This document shows positions 1 through 6,958 of a stretch of 11,604 nt of DNA, piece after piece; position 1 is the stretch's first letter; each line of letters starts with the position of its first letter. This DNA is from an uncultured Actinomyces sp. Its GTDB lineage: Bacteria; Actinomycetota; Actinomycetes; Actinomycetales; Actinomycetaceae. Position numbers and translations under genes: made by a program. The stretch is taken from NCBI GenBank assembly GCA_938022345.1, contig CALIEP010000318.1, positions 1-11,604 on the forward strand, given 5' to 3'. The notes beneath the pieces were generated by a model, which made no database searches, was not told the DNA's origin, and worked only from the letters and a program-made list of their open reading frames with translations.

Positions 1-1682
1 CGCAGAGCGTCTTGGAGACGAAGATCCTCCCAGACCTGCCCGCCTGAGAAAGAAGTGTTGGCAGCGCCTGCATTAATGACGACATCCACGTCTTCGAGCG
101 CCTTCATTCCCCCTTCAATCACCTCGTCGAAGGACATGAAACGGACATCGAAGGGCAGGCCCGCAAGGGCTTCAATCACCCCGAGGTAGGTGTGAATCTG
201 CTTGTACCACAGGGCGTGGGCGACCATGTGGGTCTGCCACGTGCGCAACTTTCCCCATGCATTCAAAACGGCAACGCGTACGGGTGCACACGCGGGCTTC
301 TCCCCGCCCGTGGCCTCGTGAAGGGAACGGAATTCCGCAAGGATTTCCTCCACGCGGTCAATAAATTCCGGGAATTGCAAAGCCAAGGAAAGGTAGCCGC
401 CATAGCCCATACGATCCAAGGGACAACGGACGATCGCGCGGCGAGCGGTGCGCCACGATTCATTGGCCTCGCCCAGAGGATCACCGCCCTCACGGAAGAC
501 ATCGGGGAAGAAGTAGGGAAGGAAGCGTCCCTCGGTGTAGCGCACACCGGGAATATCGGAGATCATGCGGCAGGTCGCTGCCGAACCAACAGATCCAACA
601 ACCGCATCCATCTTGATCGAAGGGAAGTAGGGACCATAGGGCTCCATACCGATCCAGTTATCGCCAAGGAACATCATGGCCTCGCGGCCCTCCTCGTGAA
701 CCTGACGAACCAGCTCACCCGCCTTTTGAGCGACTCGCTTGGAGGTGAAATCGATCCAGTCTTTGAAGACCGGAGTGGGAGTGCGGAAGGGGCAGTTGTA
801 CCAGCCACCATCCACAAAGTCCTCGGGGCTTAGCGCATAGCCGTATTCCTTTTCGAACTCTTCCATCGCCGGGATCGACACCGAGGCCAAGTATCCAAAC
901 CAATCGACGTAGCGTTCACGGCCTCGGGAGTCAAAGGCCAAAGTGAAGTGATAGAAGAAGGTCGTGAAACGAACCACGTCCACCTGGGGGTTGGCTTTAA
1001 GCCAGATAGCCAAGGCATCCTTAACGTGTTCCCAGGTCCTCGGAAATGCCACATCGAAGGGACGCTCCTTCACGCGACCTTCCTCAAGCGCCCAGTCATT
1101 CGTCAAATAGTTATACATCTGGGTGGAATCCCACATCTGTACGGCAAAGAAGCTCACGGTGTACACGTGGAAGGGAATAGGCTCGTGAATCGTCACCACC
1201 GCGCTCGAAGCAGTAGGCGGTAGCTCTCCAACGATCGGCACGGGATCAACGATGGGTAAAGGCTCAATCTCTTGAACGCTCCACTGCGAGGGATCCAAAG
1301 CCTGTCCACTGGTCCGATCAATGACCTGCCACCAGCGGGAGGTGTCGCATTGAGTATCAGGACGGAATTGCGCTTGGAACCATCCCTCCATGACATCGAT
1401 ACTCAAAGGTCCGCTTTCCGGCGCCGTATGAGGGTTTGACGAAAGGTATTGGTGAATGCGCTCACCTTCGCTCTGATCGGCCCAGTCTTCATCACCACGC
1501 GCAGGGAAATACGTGGAGTACACCTTGGCAAATGCTCGGTCGACCCACTCGGGAAGTTCTGTTCCATCGGAATTTCGCACTGCGTCCGCGCCAAGGCGCT
1601 CAACAAGAGCGCGAACTTCGGCATCGATTCCACGCTCAATGGGAAGGGTAAGACGACCTGGCTTGGTCGATTTGTCAGTCAT
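1..1682 (-). CDS. lnpA: 1,3-beta-galactosyl-N-acetylhexosamine phosphorylase (GH112), partial at the left edge
   Basis: Cytoplasmic phosphorylase that splits Gal-beta-1,3-GlcNAc (lacto-N-biose) or Gal-beta-1,3-GalNAc (galacto-N-biose) with phosphate, giving galactose-1-phosphate and the free N-acetylhexosamine. About 560 residues are visible; family members run to about 720-750, so the C-terminus lies outside. The N-terminus RLTLPIERG...GADAVRNSDGT, the stretches YNYLTNDW, VVRFTTFFYHFTLAFD and YGYALSPEDFVDGG, then FLGDNWIGMEP, GVRYTEGRFLPYFFPD and RMGYGGYLSLA all match bifidobacterial LnpA as I remember it. D341 in FLGDNWIG is the likely counterpart of the catalytic Asp313 of the Bifidobacterium longum enzyme. 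A Pro-rich insertion near residues 150-170 is not in that enzyme. ATG at 1682 has GGAG five bases upstream. No signal peptide. It diverges from the amino-sugar operon. Preference for GNB or LNB, or for another GH112 substrate such as galactosyl-rhamnose, cannot be decided by eye. Confidence 0.93.
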   Translation of the reverse strand, partial: MTDKSTKPGRLTLPIERGIDAEVRALVERLGADAVRNSDGTELPEWVDRAFAKVYSTYFPARGDEDWADQSEGERIHQYLSSNPHTAPESGPLSIDVMEGWFQAQFRPDTQCDTSRWWQVIDRTSGQALDPSQWSVQEIEPLPIVDPVPIVGELPPTASSAVVTIHEPIPFHVYTVSFFAVQMWDSTQMYNYLTNDWALEEGRVKERPFDVAFPRTWEHVKDALAIWLKANPQVDVVRFTTFFYHFTLAFDSRGRERYVDWFGYLASVSIPAMEEFEKEYGYALSPEDFVDGGWYNCPFRTPTPVFKDWIDFTSKRVAQKAGELVRQVHEEGREAMMFLGDNWIGMEPYGPYFPSIKMDAVVGSVGSAATCRMISDIPGVRYTEGRFLPYFFPDVFREGGDPLGEANESWRTARRAIVRCPLDRMGYGGYLSLALQFPEFIDRVEEILAEFRSLHEATGGEKPACAPVRVAVLNAWGKLRTWQTHMVAHALWYKQIHTYLGVIEALAGLPFDVRFMSFDEVIEGGMKALEDVDVVINAGAANTSFSGGQVWEDLRLQDAL

Positions 1683-1832
1683 TGTCACTCCGATGTGTTG
1701 ATTTCAGCGTCATTGCAAAGAGGTAGACAACTTCGGGCACTTATCCAGCTAGTCCTAAGTTATTTCCTTCTTGGTACGATAGTACAAGCACACCAAGGTG
1801 GTGATGCATTCCCGATAACAATGGAGACACCG
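1683..1832. promoter_or_regulatory. Divergent intergenic region between the GH112 gene and the amino-sugar operon, with an imperfect palindrome
   Basis: These 150 bases must hold promoters for both directions. The clearest structure is an imperfect inverted repeat at 1771-1788, TTGGTAC GATA GTACAAG, with exact GTAC arms at 1774-1777 and 1782-1785. It overlaps TACGAT (1775-1780), a possible -10 for the rightward operon, although no good -35 sits 17-18 bases upstream. A repressor operator here (GntR, DeoR or LacI type) would suit a catabolic locus, but no regulator gene is in the window. The promoter assignment is weak; the repeat is directly visible. Confidence 0.4.
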
Positions 1833-2705
1833 ATGTCCCTTACTTCTGAAGAAATTAACAGCCAACCTGAGCTGTGGCGTCGAGTTCTTGACGTTCCCAC
1901 TGATGCACTTCCCCAAGATGGTGAGGCCATTGCCGTCATCGGATGTGGAACATCGTGGTTTATCGCGCAGGCCTACACCGTTGCCCGCGAGCGCCAGGGC
2001 AAGGGTCTCTCTGATGCCTTCACCGCCACCGAATTCCCTTGGGATCGCCACTACGACCGCGTCGTGTGTCTGTCTCGCTCGGGTACGACAACTGAAATTA
2101 TTGACATCCTGCACGGCCTGAAGGACCGCGGCGTTCCCAACGTCTTGATCACCGCTGTGGGTAATGGCCCCGCAACTCCCTACGCAGATGTTGAGGTTGC
2201 TCTGGACTTCGCCGATGAAGAATCCGTTGTCCAGACTCGTTTTGCAACCACTGCTCTTGCATACTTCCGTCACAGCTTGGGTGACGATATCACTGCAGCT
2301 GCGGATGACGCACAGCGCGCCCTCGAGCTCGAAATCCCCCAGCGCTGGGTTGATGCCGACCAGATCACCTTCCTGGGCACCGCATGGACCATTGGTCTGG
2401 CGAACGAAGCGGGCCTGAAGCTGCGTGAAGCCTCTCAGTCTTGGACTGAGGTCTACCCGGCAATGGAATACCGCCACGGCCCGATCTCTATCGCTCAGCC
2501 CGGTCGCCTGACCTGGGTTTTCGGCCCGGTTCCCGAGGGCATGGCCGATCAGGTTGCCGCAACTGGCGCCGAATTGGTGACTTTCGACGGTGACCCCATG
2601 GCTCACCTCGTTGTTGCACAGCGTTTGGCCGTTGCTCGCGCTGAAGCTCGCGGTCTCAACCCCGATACCCCGCGCCATCTGACCCGCTCGGTGATCCTCA
2701 AGTGA
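1833..2705 (+). CDS. SIS-domain sugar-phosphate isomerase/deaminase, AgaS-like
   Basis: Predicted cytoplasmic amino-sugar-phosphate enzyme, 290 residues. Two SIS halves are visible: the first with IGCGTSW (36-42), the Ser/Thr phosphate loop SRSGTTTEI (81-89) and EESVVQTRFAT (129-139); the second with FLGTAWTIGLANEAGLKLRE (180-199), YRHGP (213-217) and the typical sugar-isomerase ending PRHLTRSVILK. AgaS proteins convert galactosamine-6-phosphate to tagatose-6-phosphate plus ammonia. That role suits the downstream PfkB kinase and aldolase, but glucosamine-6-phosphate deamination is equally possible from sequence. At 290 residues it is shorter than Escherichia coli AgaS (about 384). I chose ATG 1833 because GGAG at 1823-1826 sits six bases upstream; ATG 1821 would overlap that site and has no site of its own. 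The frame is open further upstream, but that part is antisense to the GH112 gene. Its TGA overlaps the next GTG by four bases. Confidence 0.88.
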   Translation: MSLTSEEINSQPELWRRVLDVPTDALPQDGEAIAVIGCGTSWFIAQAYTVARERQGKGLSDAFTATEFPWDRHYDRVVCLSRSGTTTEIIDILHGLKDRGVPNVLITAVGNGPATPYADVEVALDFADEESVVQTRFATTALAYFRHSLGDDITAAADDAQRALELEIPQRWVDADQITFLGTAWTIGLANEAGLKLREASQSWTEVYPAMEYRHGPISIAQPGRLTWVFGPVPEGMADQVAATGAELVTFDGDPMAHLVVAQRLAVARAEARGLNPDTPRHLTRSVILK

Positions 2706-3622
2706 GCAACTCGGACCAGAAGTTCGCCATCGGGATCGATGTCGGAGGCACCACCATCAAGGGGGTGCTCGCTGACACCCGCGGCACTGTGATGACCTCT
2801 TCCGAGGCCGTCGCCACGCCCCAGACCGGCGCTGATGATGTCGTTTCTGCGGTCGTGCGTCTGGCCCGAACTCTTCGCGAGGCTTCGGTCGATGCGCCCG
2901 TCGGCGTGTGTGTTCCTGGAATCATTGACGAAGAACATCGCATTGGTATTTTCTCCGCCAATCTGGGCTGGAAAGACGCTCCTTTAAGCGAAAAGCTTTC
3001 CGAGGCACTGGGTTCTTTCGTCCCACTAGGACACGATGTGCGCTCGGGAGCTCTTGCCGAGGCCCTGTGGGGCGTTCGCCGTCCCTCCTGCCTGTATGTG
3101 GCAGTAGGAACCGGGATCGCCTCGGGCGTTGTCATCAATTCGCGCCTCGCGCCGGAACCGCCGTGGGCTGGTGAAATCGGACAGATTCCCGTTCCACACC
3201 CCGATCGCCCCTATGAGGTTGTTCCGGTGGAGCAGGTTGCCTCGGCCAGCGGTATTGCACGCCGGGCAATCGAGGTTGGGATCGTCCCCGCAGGATCGGG
3301 GGCCCGCGAAGTTGAGGAACTTGCCCTTTCATCCAGCGAAAACGCTCGAAAGGCACGCGAGATCCTCGAGACCTCGATGAGTCTGCTGGGCGGGATTCTT
3401 GCAACGGTTTGCCACCAGGTTGGTTCACTTCCCGTCGTTTTGGGAGGTGGCCTGTGCAAAGGTGGCTCGCTTGTTTACGATCCCCTTCGTAAAGGCTTGG
3501 AATCGGGGTGCACGGTCATGCCCGCACCTGCACTGCTCTCCGCTGCTTTAGGTTCCTCCTCGCAGGCCTTGGGCGCCGCAGCTTTGGCATTCCAGAGCCA
3601 TGGAATCGAGGTTGAATCATGA
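2702..3622 (+). CDS. ROK-family sugar kinase, likely N-acetylhexosamine kinase
   Basis: Predicted ATP-dependent cytoplasmic sugar kinase, 306 residues, the usual ROK length. Visible motifs are the N-terminal phosphate loop GIDVGGTTIKG (11-21), the putative catalytic base D112 in GHDVRSGALAE, the adenosine-side loop VAVGTGIASG (133-142), PWAGEIG (154-160) and LGGG (247-250). The ROK zinc site, normally CxCGxxGCxE after the GEIGH motif, is absent: the sequence runs AGEIGQIPVPHPDRPYEVVP with no cysteine, and the usual His after GEIG is Gln. The following helix VEQVASASGIA aligns with the normal LEAYASG. From context it most likely phosphorylates GalNAc or GlcNAc released by the GH112 and GH20 enzymes; substrate is inferred. 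It starts with GTG overlapping the stop of the SIS gene, and its TGA overlaps the next ATG, so translation is probably coupled throughout. A transcriptional-repressor ROK is unlikely: there is no N-terminal helix-turn-helix. Confidence 0.87.
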   Translation: MSNSDQKFAIGIDVGGTTIKGVLADTRGTVMTSSEAVATPQTGADDVVSAVVRLARTLREASVDAPVGVCVPGIIDEEHRIGIFSANLGWKDAPLSEKLSEALGSFVPLGHDVRSGALAEALWGVRRPSCLYVAVGTGIASGVVINSRLAPEPPWAGEIGQIPVPHPDRPYEVVPVEQVASASGIARRAIEVGIVPAGSGAREVEELALSSSENARKAREILETSMSLLGGILATVCHQVGSLPVVLGGGLCKGGSLVYDPLRKGLESGCTVMPAPALLSAALGSSSQALGAAALAFQSHGIEVES

Positions 3623-4545
3623 TCTGGACCTTCACTCCCAATCCGGCTCTGGATATTACGTGGCAGGCTCCTGACCAAACCCGCGGTCAGGTTCACCGCA
3701 TTACGGAGTATTCTCAGCGTCCGGGAGGGAAGGGACTGAATGTCTCTCGTGTCTTGGACCAGCTCGGAGTCCCAAGCCACGCAACAGGTTTCTTGGGGGG
3801 CGCAACCGGCAATGTGATCGCCTCGCTCATGGAGGAAATGACTTCTCTGGTCACACCGGAGTGGGTTGAGGTTCCCTTCCAAACGCGACGCTCAATCGCC
3901 ATGATTGATAACACCGCCACGGTGTACAACGAATCCGGTCATGCTCTAGATCCTGATTCCTGGAAGCAGATGGGTGATCTTTTGGGAAGCCGCCTGAGCG
4001 GCGATGATCTCTTGGTGGTTTCGGGTTCTCTTCCCGGGAGCAGCACTTTTGAGGTTCTCGAGCCGGTGCTGCGCCGTGTCCGTCAGATCGGTTGCCGCAT
4101 CATTCTGGATACCTCAGGTCCGTCCTTGGTTGAGTGCGCAGCGTGGGCCGATGTCCTCAAGCCCAATCATTTGGAGCTCCTCGAGGCTACGGGCGCGTCC
4201 TCCATCGAAGAGGGCGCGCGTGCCCTGATCGAGCAGGGACCGAGCTGGGTGTGTGTATCGCGAGGCGAAGAGGGAATGGACCTCTTCTCTCGCGAGAGCC
4301 ATTGGCACGCCGAGGCCGGTGTTGTCCTTCAAGGCAATCCCACCGGTGCCGGCGATGCCTGCGTTGCATCCCTCGCTCGCTCGCTTGCTCAGGCTGGGGA
4401 CGACATTGAGTCACAGATTCCTACTGCCATTGCCGAGGCCGTCGCAACCTCTGCCGCCGCGGTGACAATGCCCGTCGCTGGGGAGATTGATCTTCCCCTT
4501 CGCGAGGAGCTTCTTTCCCACATTTCTCCTGTTCGTCTGTCCTAA
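3619..4545 (+). CDS. PfkB-family kinase, 1-phosphofructokinase / tagatose-6-phosphate kinase (LacC) type
   Basis: Predicted cytoplasmic phosphosugar kinase, 308 residues, normal for the FruK/LacC branch. The N-terminus MIWTFTPNPALDITW is typical of 1-phosphofructokinase and tagatose-6-phosphate kinase. It also shows the substrate loop RPGGKGLNVSRVL (34-46), SGSLPG (135-140), KPNHLELLEATG (181-192) and the catalytic GNPTGAGDACVASLA (239-253), where D246 is the catalytic base and GAGD the anion hole. Between a SIS deaminase and a class II aldolase, the best role is tagatose-6-phosphate to tagatose-1,6-bisphosphate. Fructose-6-phosphate or fructose-1-phosphate as substrate cannot be excluded. 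Its ATG overlaps the stop of the ROK kinase (ATGA), with GAGG at 3608-3611 seven bases before the start. The aldolase follows after 22 bases. Confidence 0.9.
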   Translation: MIWTFTPNPALDITWQAPDQTRGQVHRITEYSQRPGGKGLNVSRVLDQLGVPSHATGFLGGATGNVIASLMEEMTSLVTPEWVEVPFQTRRSIAMIDNTATVYNESGHALDPDSWKQMGDLLGSRLSGDDLLVVSGSLPGSSTFEVLEPVLRRVRQIGCRIILDTSGPSLVECAAWADVLKPNHLELLEATGASSIEEGARALIEQGPSWVCVSRGEEGMDLFSRESHWHAEAGVVLQGNPTGAGDACVASLARSLAQAGDDIESQIPTAIAEAVATSAAAVTMPVAGEIDLPLREELLSHISPVRLS

Positions 4546-4567
4546 TTTGTCAAGAAAGTAGGTCGCT

Positions 4568-5404
4568 ATGCTTGCTGATACCGCTGTACTTGCACGCGAT
4601 TGCGCCGCCCGCAAGGTTGGCCTTGCGGCTTTTAACGTGGTCCTTCTTGATCACGCTGAAGCATTTGTCGATGCCGCCGAAAACACCGGTTTGCCTTTGG
4701 TTCTCCAGCTGTCCCAAAATGCCGTGAAGTATCACGGTGGCCGTCTGCGTCCCCTGGGGCGCGCGCTTATCGAGCTTGCCGAGGCCTCCACCGTTCCCGT
4801 TTCCGTTCACCTTGATCACGCTGAATCCACCGATTTGTGCCGTGAGGCTGTCGAACTCGGTTTTACCTCGATCATGTACGACGGTTCAAAACTTCCAGAT
4901 GCGCAGAACCGTGAGACTACCGCTGAGATCACCGCTTTCGCTCATGAGCACGGTGTCAGCGTCGAGGCCGAACTGGGTGAAGTTGGCGGAAAGAACGGTG
5001 TCCACGCCCCTTCAGCACGTACCAATCCTGAAGATGCGGCCCAGTTTGTTGTAGATACCGGCGTTGATCTGCTTGCTGTTGCTGTCGGTTCTTCTCACGC
5101 GATGGCAACTCGCGAGGCGGTTTTGGACAATCAGCTCATTGCTGCAATCCACGAACTCGTCCCTGTCCCGCTGGTTTTGCACGGATCTTCCGGCGTTCCC
5201 GACGAGGGCATGGTCGCGGCAATTCAAGCTGGAATGACCAAGATCAACGTATCGACACACCTGAATGTCGTCTTCACCCAGGGCGTTCGTCAGATTCTTG
5301 ATGAAAACCCGAAGATTGTCGATCCACGAAAGTATGTCGGCCCCGCAACTCATGCGGTTCAAGAAGAAGTTGAACGTCTGATGCGCCTCTACGCACAGGC
5401 TTAA
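4568..5404 (+). CDS. Class II ketose-bisphosphate aldolase, tagatose-bisphosphate aldolase (GatY/KbaY) type
   Basis: Predicted zinc-dependent aldolase of 278 residues that cleaves tagatose-1,6-bisphosphate (or the fructose isomer) to glyceraldehyde-3-phosphate and dihydroxyacetone phosphate. Visible signatures are AAFNVVLLDHAEA (20-32), VSVHLDHAES (78-87) with catalytic D83 and zinc ligand H84, SIMYDGSKLP (101-110), VEAELGEVGG (132-141), VAVGSSHAM (171-179) with a likely zinc ligand H176, VLHGSSGVPDEG (203-214) with a likely zinc ligand H205, and TKINVSTHLN (224-233). Length and motifs fit the short GatY/KbaY/YdjI group rather than the long FbaA group, of which the window's other aldolase (right edge) is a member. 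AAGTAGG at 4556-4562 is the ribosome-binding site, five bases before ATG. Last gene of the operon; a terminator follows. Stereospecificity for tagatose over fructose is inferred from the neighbours. Confidence 0.9.
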   Translation: MLADTAVLARDCAARKVGLAAFNVVLLDHAEAFVDAAENTGLPLVLQLSQNAVKYHGGRLRPLGRALIELAEASTVPVSVHLDHAESTDLCREAVELGFTSIMYDGSKLPDAQNRETTAEITAFAHEHGVSVEAELGEVGGKNGVHAPSARTNPEDAAQFVVDTGVDLLAVAVGSSHAMATREAVLDNQLIAAIHELVPVPLVLHGSSGVPDEGMVAAIQAGMTKINVSTHLNVVFTQGVRQILDENPKIVDPRKYVGPATHAVQEEVERLMRLYAQA

Positions 5405-5457
5405 AACCCAACGAAGGATTCGCTGCCCATCTTGTTTCATGCGATGCGGTAGCACGC

Positions 5458-5490
5458 AGCCCTCCCCCGCTTGCGCGTGGGAGGGCTTTT
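5458..5490 (+). terminator. Rho-independent terminator of the amino-sugar operon
   Basis: A perfect 9-bp stem, AGCCCTCCC (5458-5466) with GGGAGGGCT (5479-5487), encloses a 12-base loop and runs into TTTT. It lies 54 bases after the aldolase stop and 11 bases beyond the stop of the converging GH20 gene, so the hairpin separates the two. The T-run is only on the rightward strand. Confidence 0.88.
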
Positions 5491-5500
5491 CATTTGCGTT

Positions 5501-6865
5501 TTATTTGACGTACCAGCCGCGGCCTCGCCACAGGCCTTCGAGGCCCACCAAACGTTCTTGGAAGTCTTCCCAGCTCCCTACGGGACCACCAGCCCAGGCG
5601 ACCTCAGCAAGACCCGCTAGGCGCGGAAGCAGCATCTCCCAGACGTCTTTCTCTCGGCGCAGGGTTTCACTCCACAGACAGGCCTCGACGCCTTCAATTC
5701 CCTTGCGGTCCACACCCTCACAGATGCTCTCGGGATCCCAATCCCAGGCTTTCTTCAAAGGAAGGATTCCGGCCCACGTGATCCCAAGCTTCTGCTCCGG
5801 GTATTCCTTCATATCGAAGTAGGCTTTCGGGCCGGGAGACATGACTGCACGAACGCCGCGCGCGACTGCACGAGCGATAGAGTCGCCCTCGAGGTCATCA
5901 TGCCAGACCTGAACAAGGTCGCCTTCACCCAGCAGATCCGCGGCTTCTTCCCACGCCACAGCGCGCTTGCCCAGTGCATGGATGCGTTCGATCTGGCTGC
6001 CAACGATGATCGGGTAGTCACCTTCTGCGGTCGAGAAGGACTCATCCCCACCGATGTGGATTCCCGCAGGAGAGAAGGGAGCAAGGGTCTCGACGACGGC
6101 CTCGAGGAAGGCTTGGGTCGCGGGCGCCTTGGTTGAGAGAGTCGAAAAGCCGACTTCCGTTCCTTCGTAAAGAGGCGGACAGACACCATCGGGGTTGAGC
6201 CCTTCAATCGCGTGGAGAGCAGCATTGACGTGTCCGGGGATATCAATTTCAGGGATGATCGCAATCATCCGCGAGCGCGCTCCCTCGACCAGGGTCTGAT
6301 AGTCATCAAGAGTGTAGTAGCCGCCTTCTTCCCCGCCGACTGCGCAATCGGATGAGCGTTCAATGAGTTCGGGGAATTGCGGGATTTCAATGCGCCATCC
6401 CTGATCATCACTCAGGTGCAGATGCAAAATGTTCAAACCCACTTCGCTCATCGCATCCATGACGCGAAGGATCGTAGGAACGCTGAAGAAATGGCGGGCA
6501 ACATCGATGTGCAAGCCGCGATGCCTATAGGCGGGGAAGTCGATGATCTTCACTGCAATGGGGGCCCGGCTGTGATTCGCGATGGCCAATGTATTGAGGC
6601 GACGCAGGCCTCGAGACAGCCCCAATTCGGTAGCAGCGCTCACCTGCGCGCTTCCAGCGGAAATCGTCAAAATGTAGGCCTCTGTTAACTGCCATTCCTC
6701 GGGGATTGCCAGGGGTGCAATTACCGCCGAAAATTCCTCGGGAGTCTTCAGCACAACAGAGGGGCTAATTTCTGCCCAAGTGGCTTCTTCCGGATGCGCA
6801 TCGGCCTCTTCAATGAAGACCGGAAGTGGAAGAAGTCCGGGAATCGCGGACAGAGAGGAGGACAT
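5501..6865 (-). CDS. Intracellular beta-N-acetylhexosaminidase, GH20
   Basis: Predicted exo-acting hexosaminidase, 454 residues, removing terminal beta-linked GlcNAc or GalNAc by substrate-assisted catalysis. An N-terminal GH20b-like domain covers roughly residues 10-110. The barrel begins at PAYRHRGLHIDVARHFFSVP (111-130), followed by LNILHLHLSDDQGWRIEIP (144-162), IAIIPEIDIPGHVNAALHAI (201-220), the catalytic pair D274-E275 in GIHIGGDESF, VQVWHDD (318-324) and a C-terminal GVEACLWSETLR (392-403). There is no signal peptide, sortase motif or membrane segment, so it should act in the cytoplasm on imported oligosaccharides, unlike the large cell-wall GH20 enzymes of other host-glycan degraders. 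I start it at ATG 6865, seven bases after AAAGGAG (6879-6873 on this strand); a frame-open Met 13 codons earlier has no such site. It converges on the amino-sugar operon and diverges from menB. Single-gene unit. Confidence 0.93.
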   Translation of the reverse strand: MSSSLSAIPGLLPLPVFIEEADAHPEEATWAEISPSVVLKTPEEFSAVIAPLAIPEEWQLTEAYILTISAGSAQVSAATELGLSRGLRRLNTLAIANHSRAPIAVKIIDFPAYRHRGLHIDVARHFFSVPTILRVMDAMSEVGLNILHLHLSDDQGWRIEIPQFPELIERSSDCAVGGEEGGYYTLDDYQTLVEGARSRMIAIIPEIDIPGHVNAALHAIEGLNPDGVCPPLYEGTEVGFSTLSTKAPATQAFLEAVVETLAPFSPAGIHIGGDESFSTAEGDYPIIVGSQIERIHALGKRAVAWEEAADLLGEGDLVQVWHDDLEGDSIARAVARGVRAVMSPGPKAYFDMKEYPEQKLGITWAGILPLKKAWDWDPESICEGVDRKGIEGVEACLWSETLRREKDVWEMLLPRLAGLAEVAWAGGPVGSWEDFQERLVGLEGLWRGRGWYVK

Positions 6866-6908
6866 CGACGAGCTCCTTTGCTTAGGCGTCAACTGTATGA
6901 ACATCCCT

Positions 6909-6938
6909 ATCCTAGTCCTCTAGGCATCAAGTGGTCAT
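6909..6938 (-). promoter_or_regulatory. Possible promoter for the GH20 gene with a palindromic operator-like site
   Basis: Reading leftward, ATGACC (6938-6933) and TAGGAT (6914-6909) are 18 bases apart and resemble -35 and -10 elements, about 45 bases before the GH20 start. A short perfect inverted repeat, CCTAG TCCT CTAGG (6911-6924), overlaps the -10 side, where a repressor could bind. Both are weak matches; menB must also be transcribed from this 93-base gap and I find no convincing promoter for it. Confidence 0.3.
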
Positions 6939-6958
6939 CGGCCGCTATTGTTGGGGCT

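Noticed and set aside
192..833. A 213-codon rightward frame inside the GH112 gene
   Set aside because: The leftward frame is an unbroken, strongly conserved GH112 protein; the rightward frame is a shadow.
1449..1832. Longer N-terminus for the SIS gene, starting inside the GH112 gene
   Set aside because: The extension is antisense to conserved GH112 coding sequence and spans the divergent promoter gap; the ribosome-binding site at 1823-1826 marks the real start.
1755..2678. A 307-codon open frame antisense to the SIS-domain gene
   Set aside because: Its translation shows no recognisable motif, while the opposite strand carries clear SIS motifs; long antisense frames are common in this base composition.
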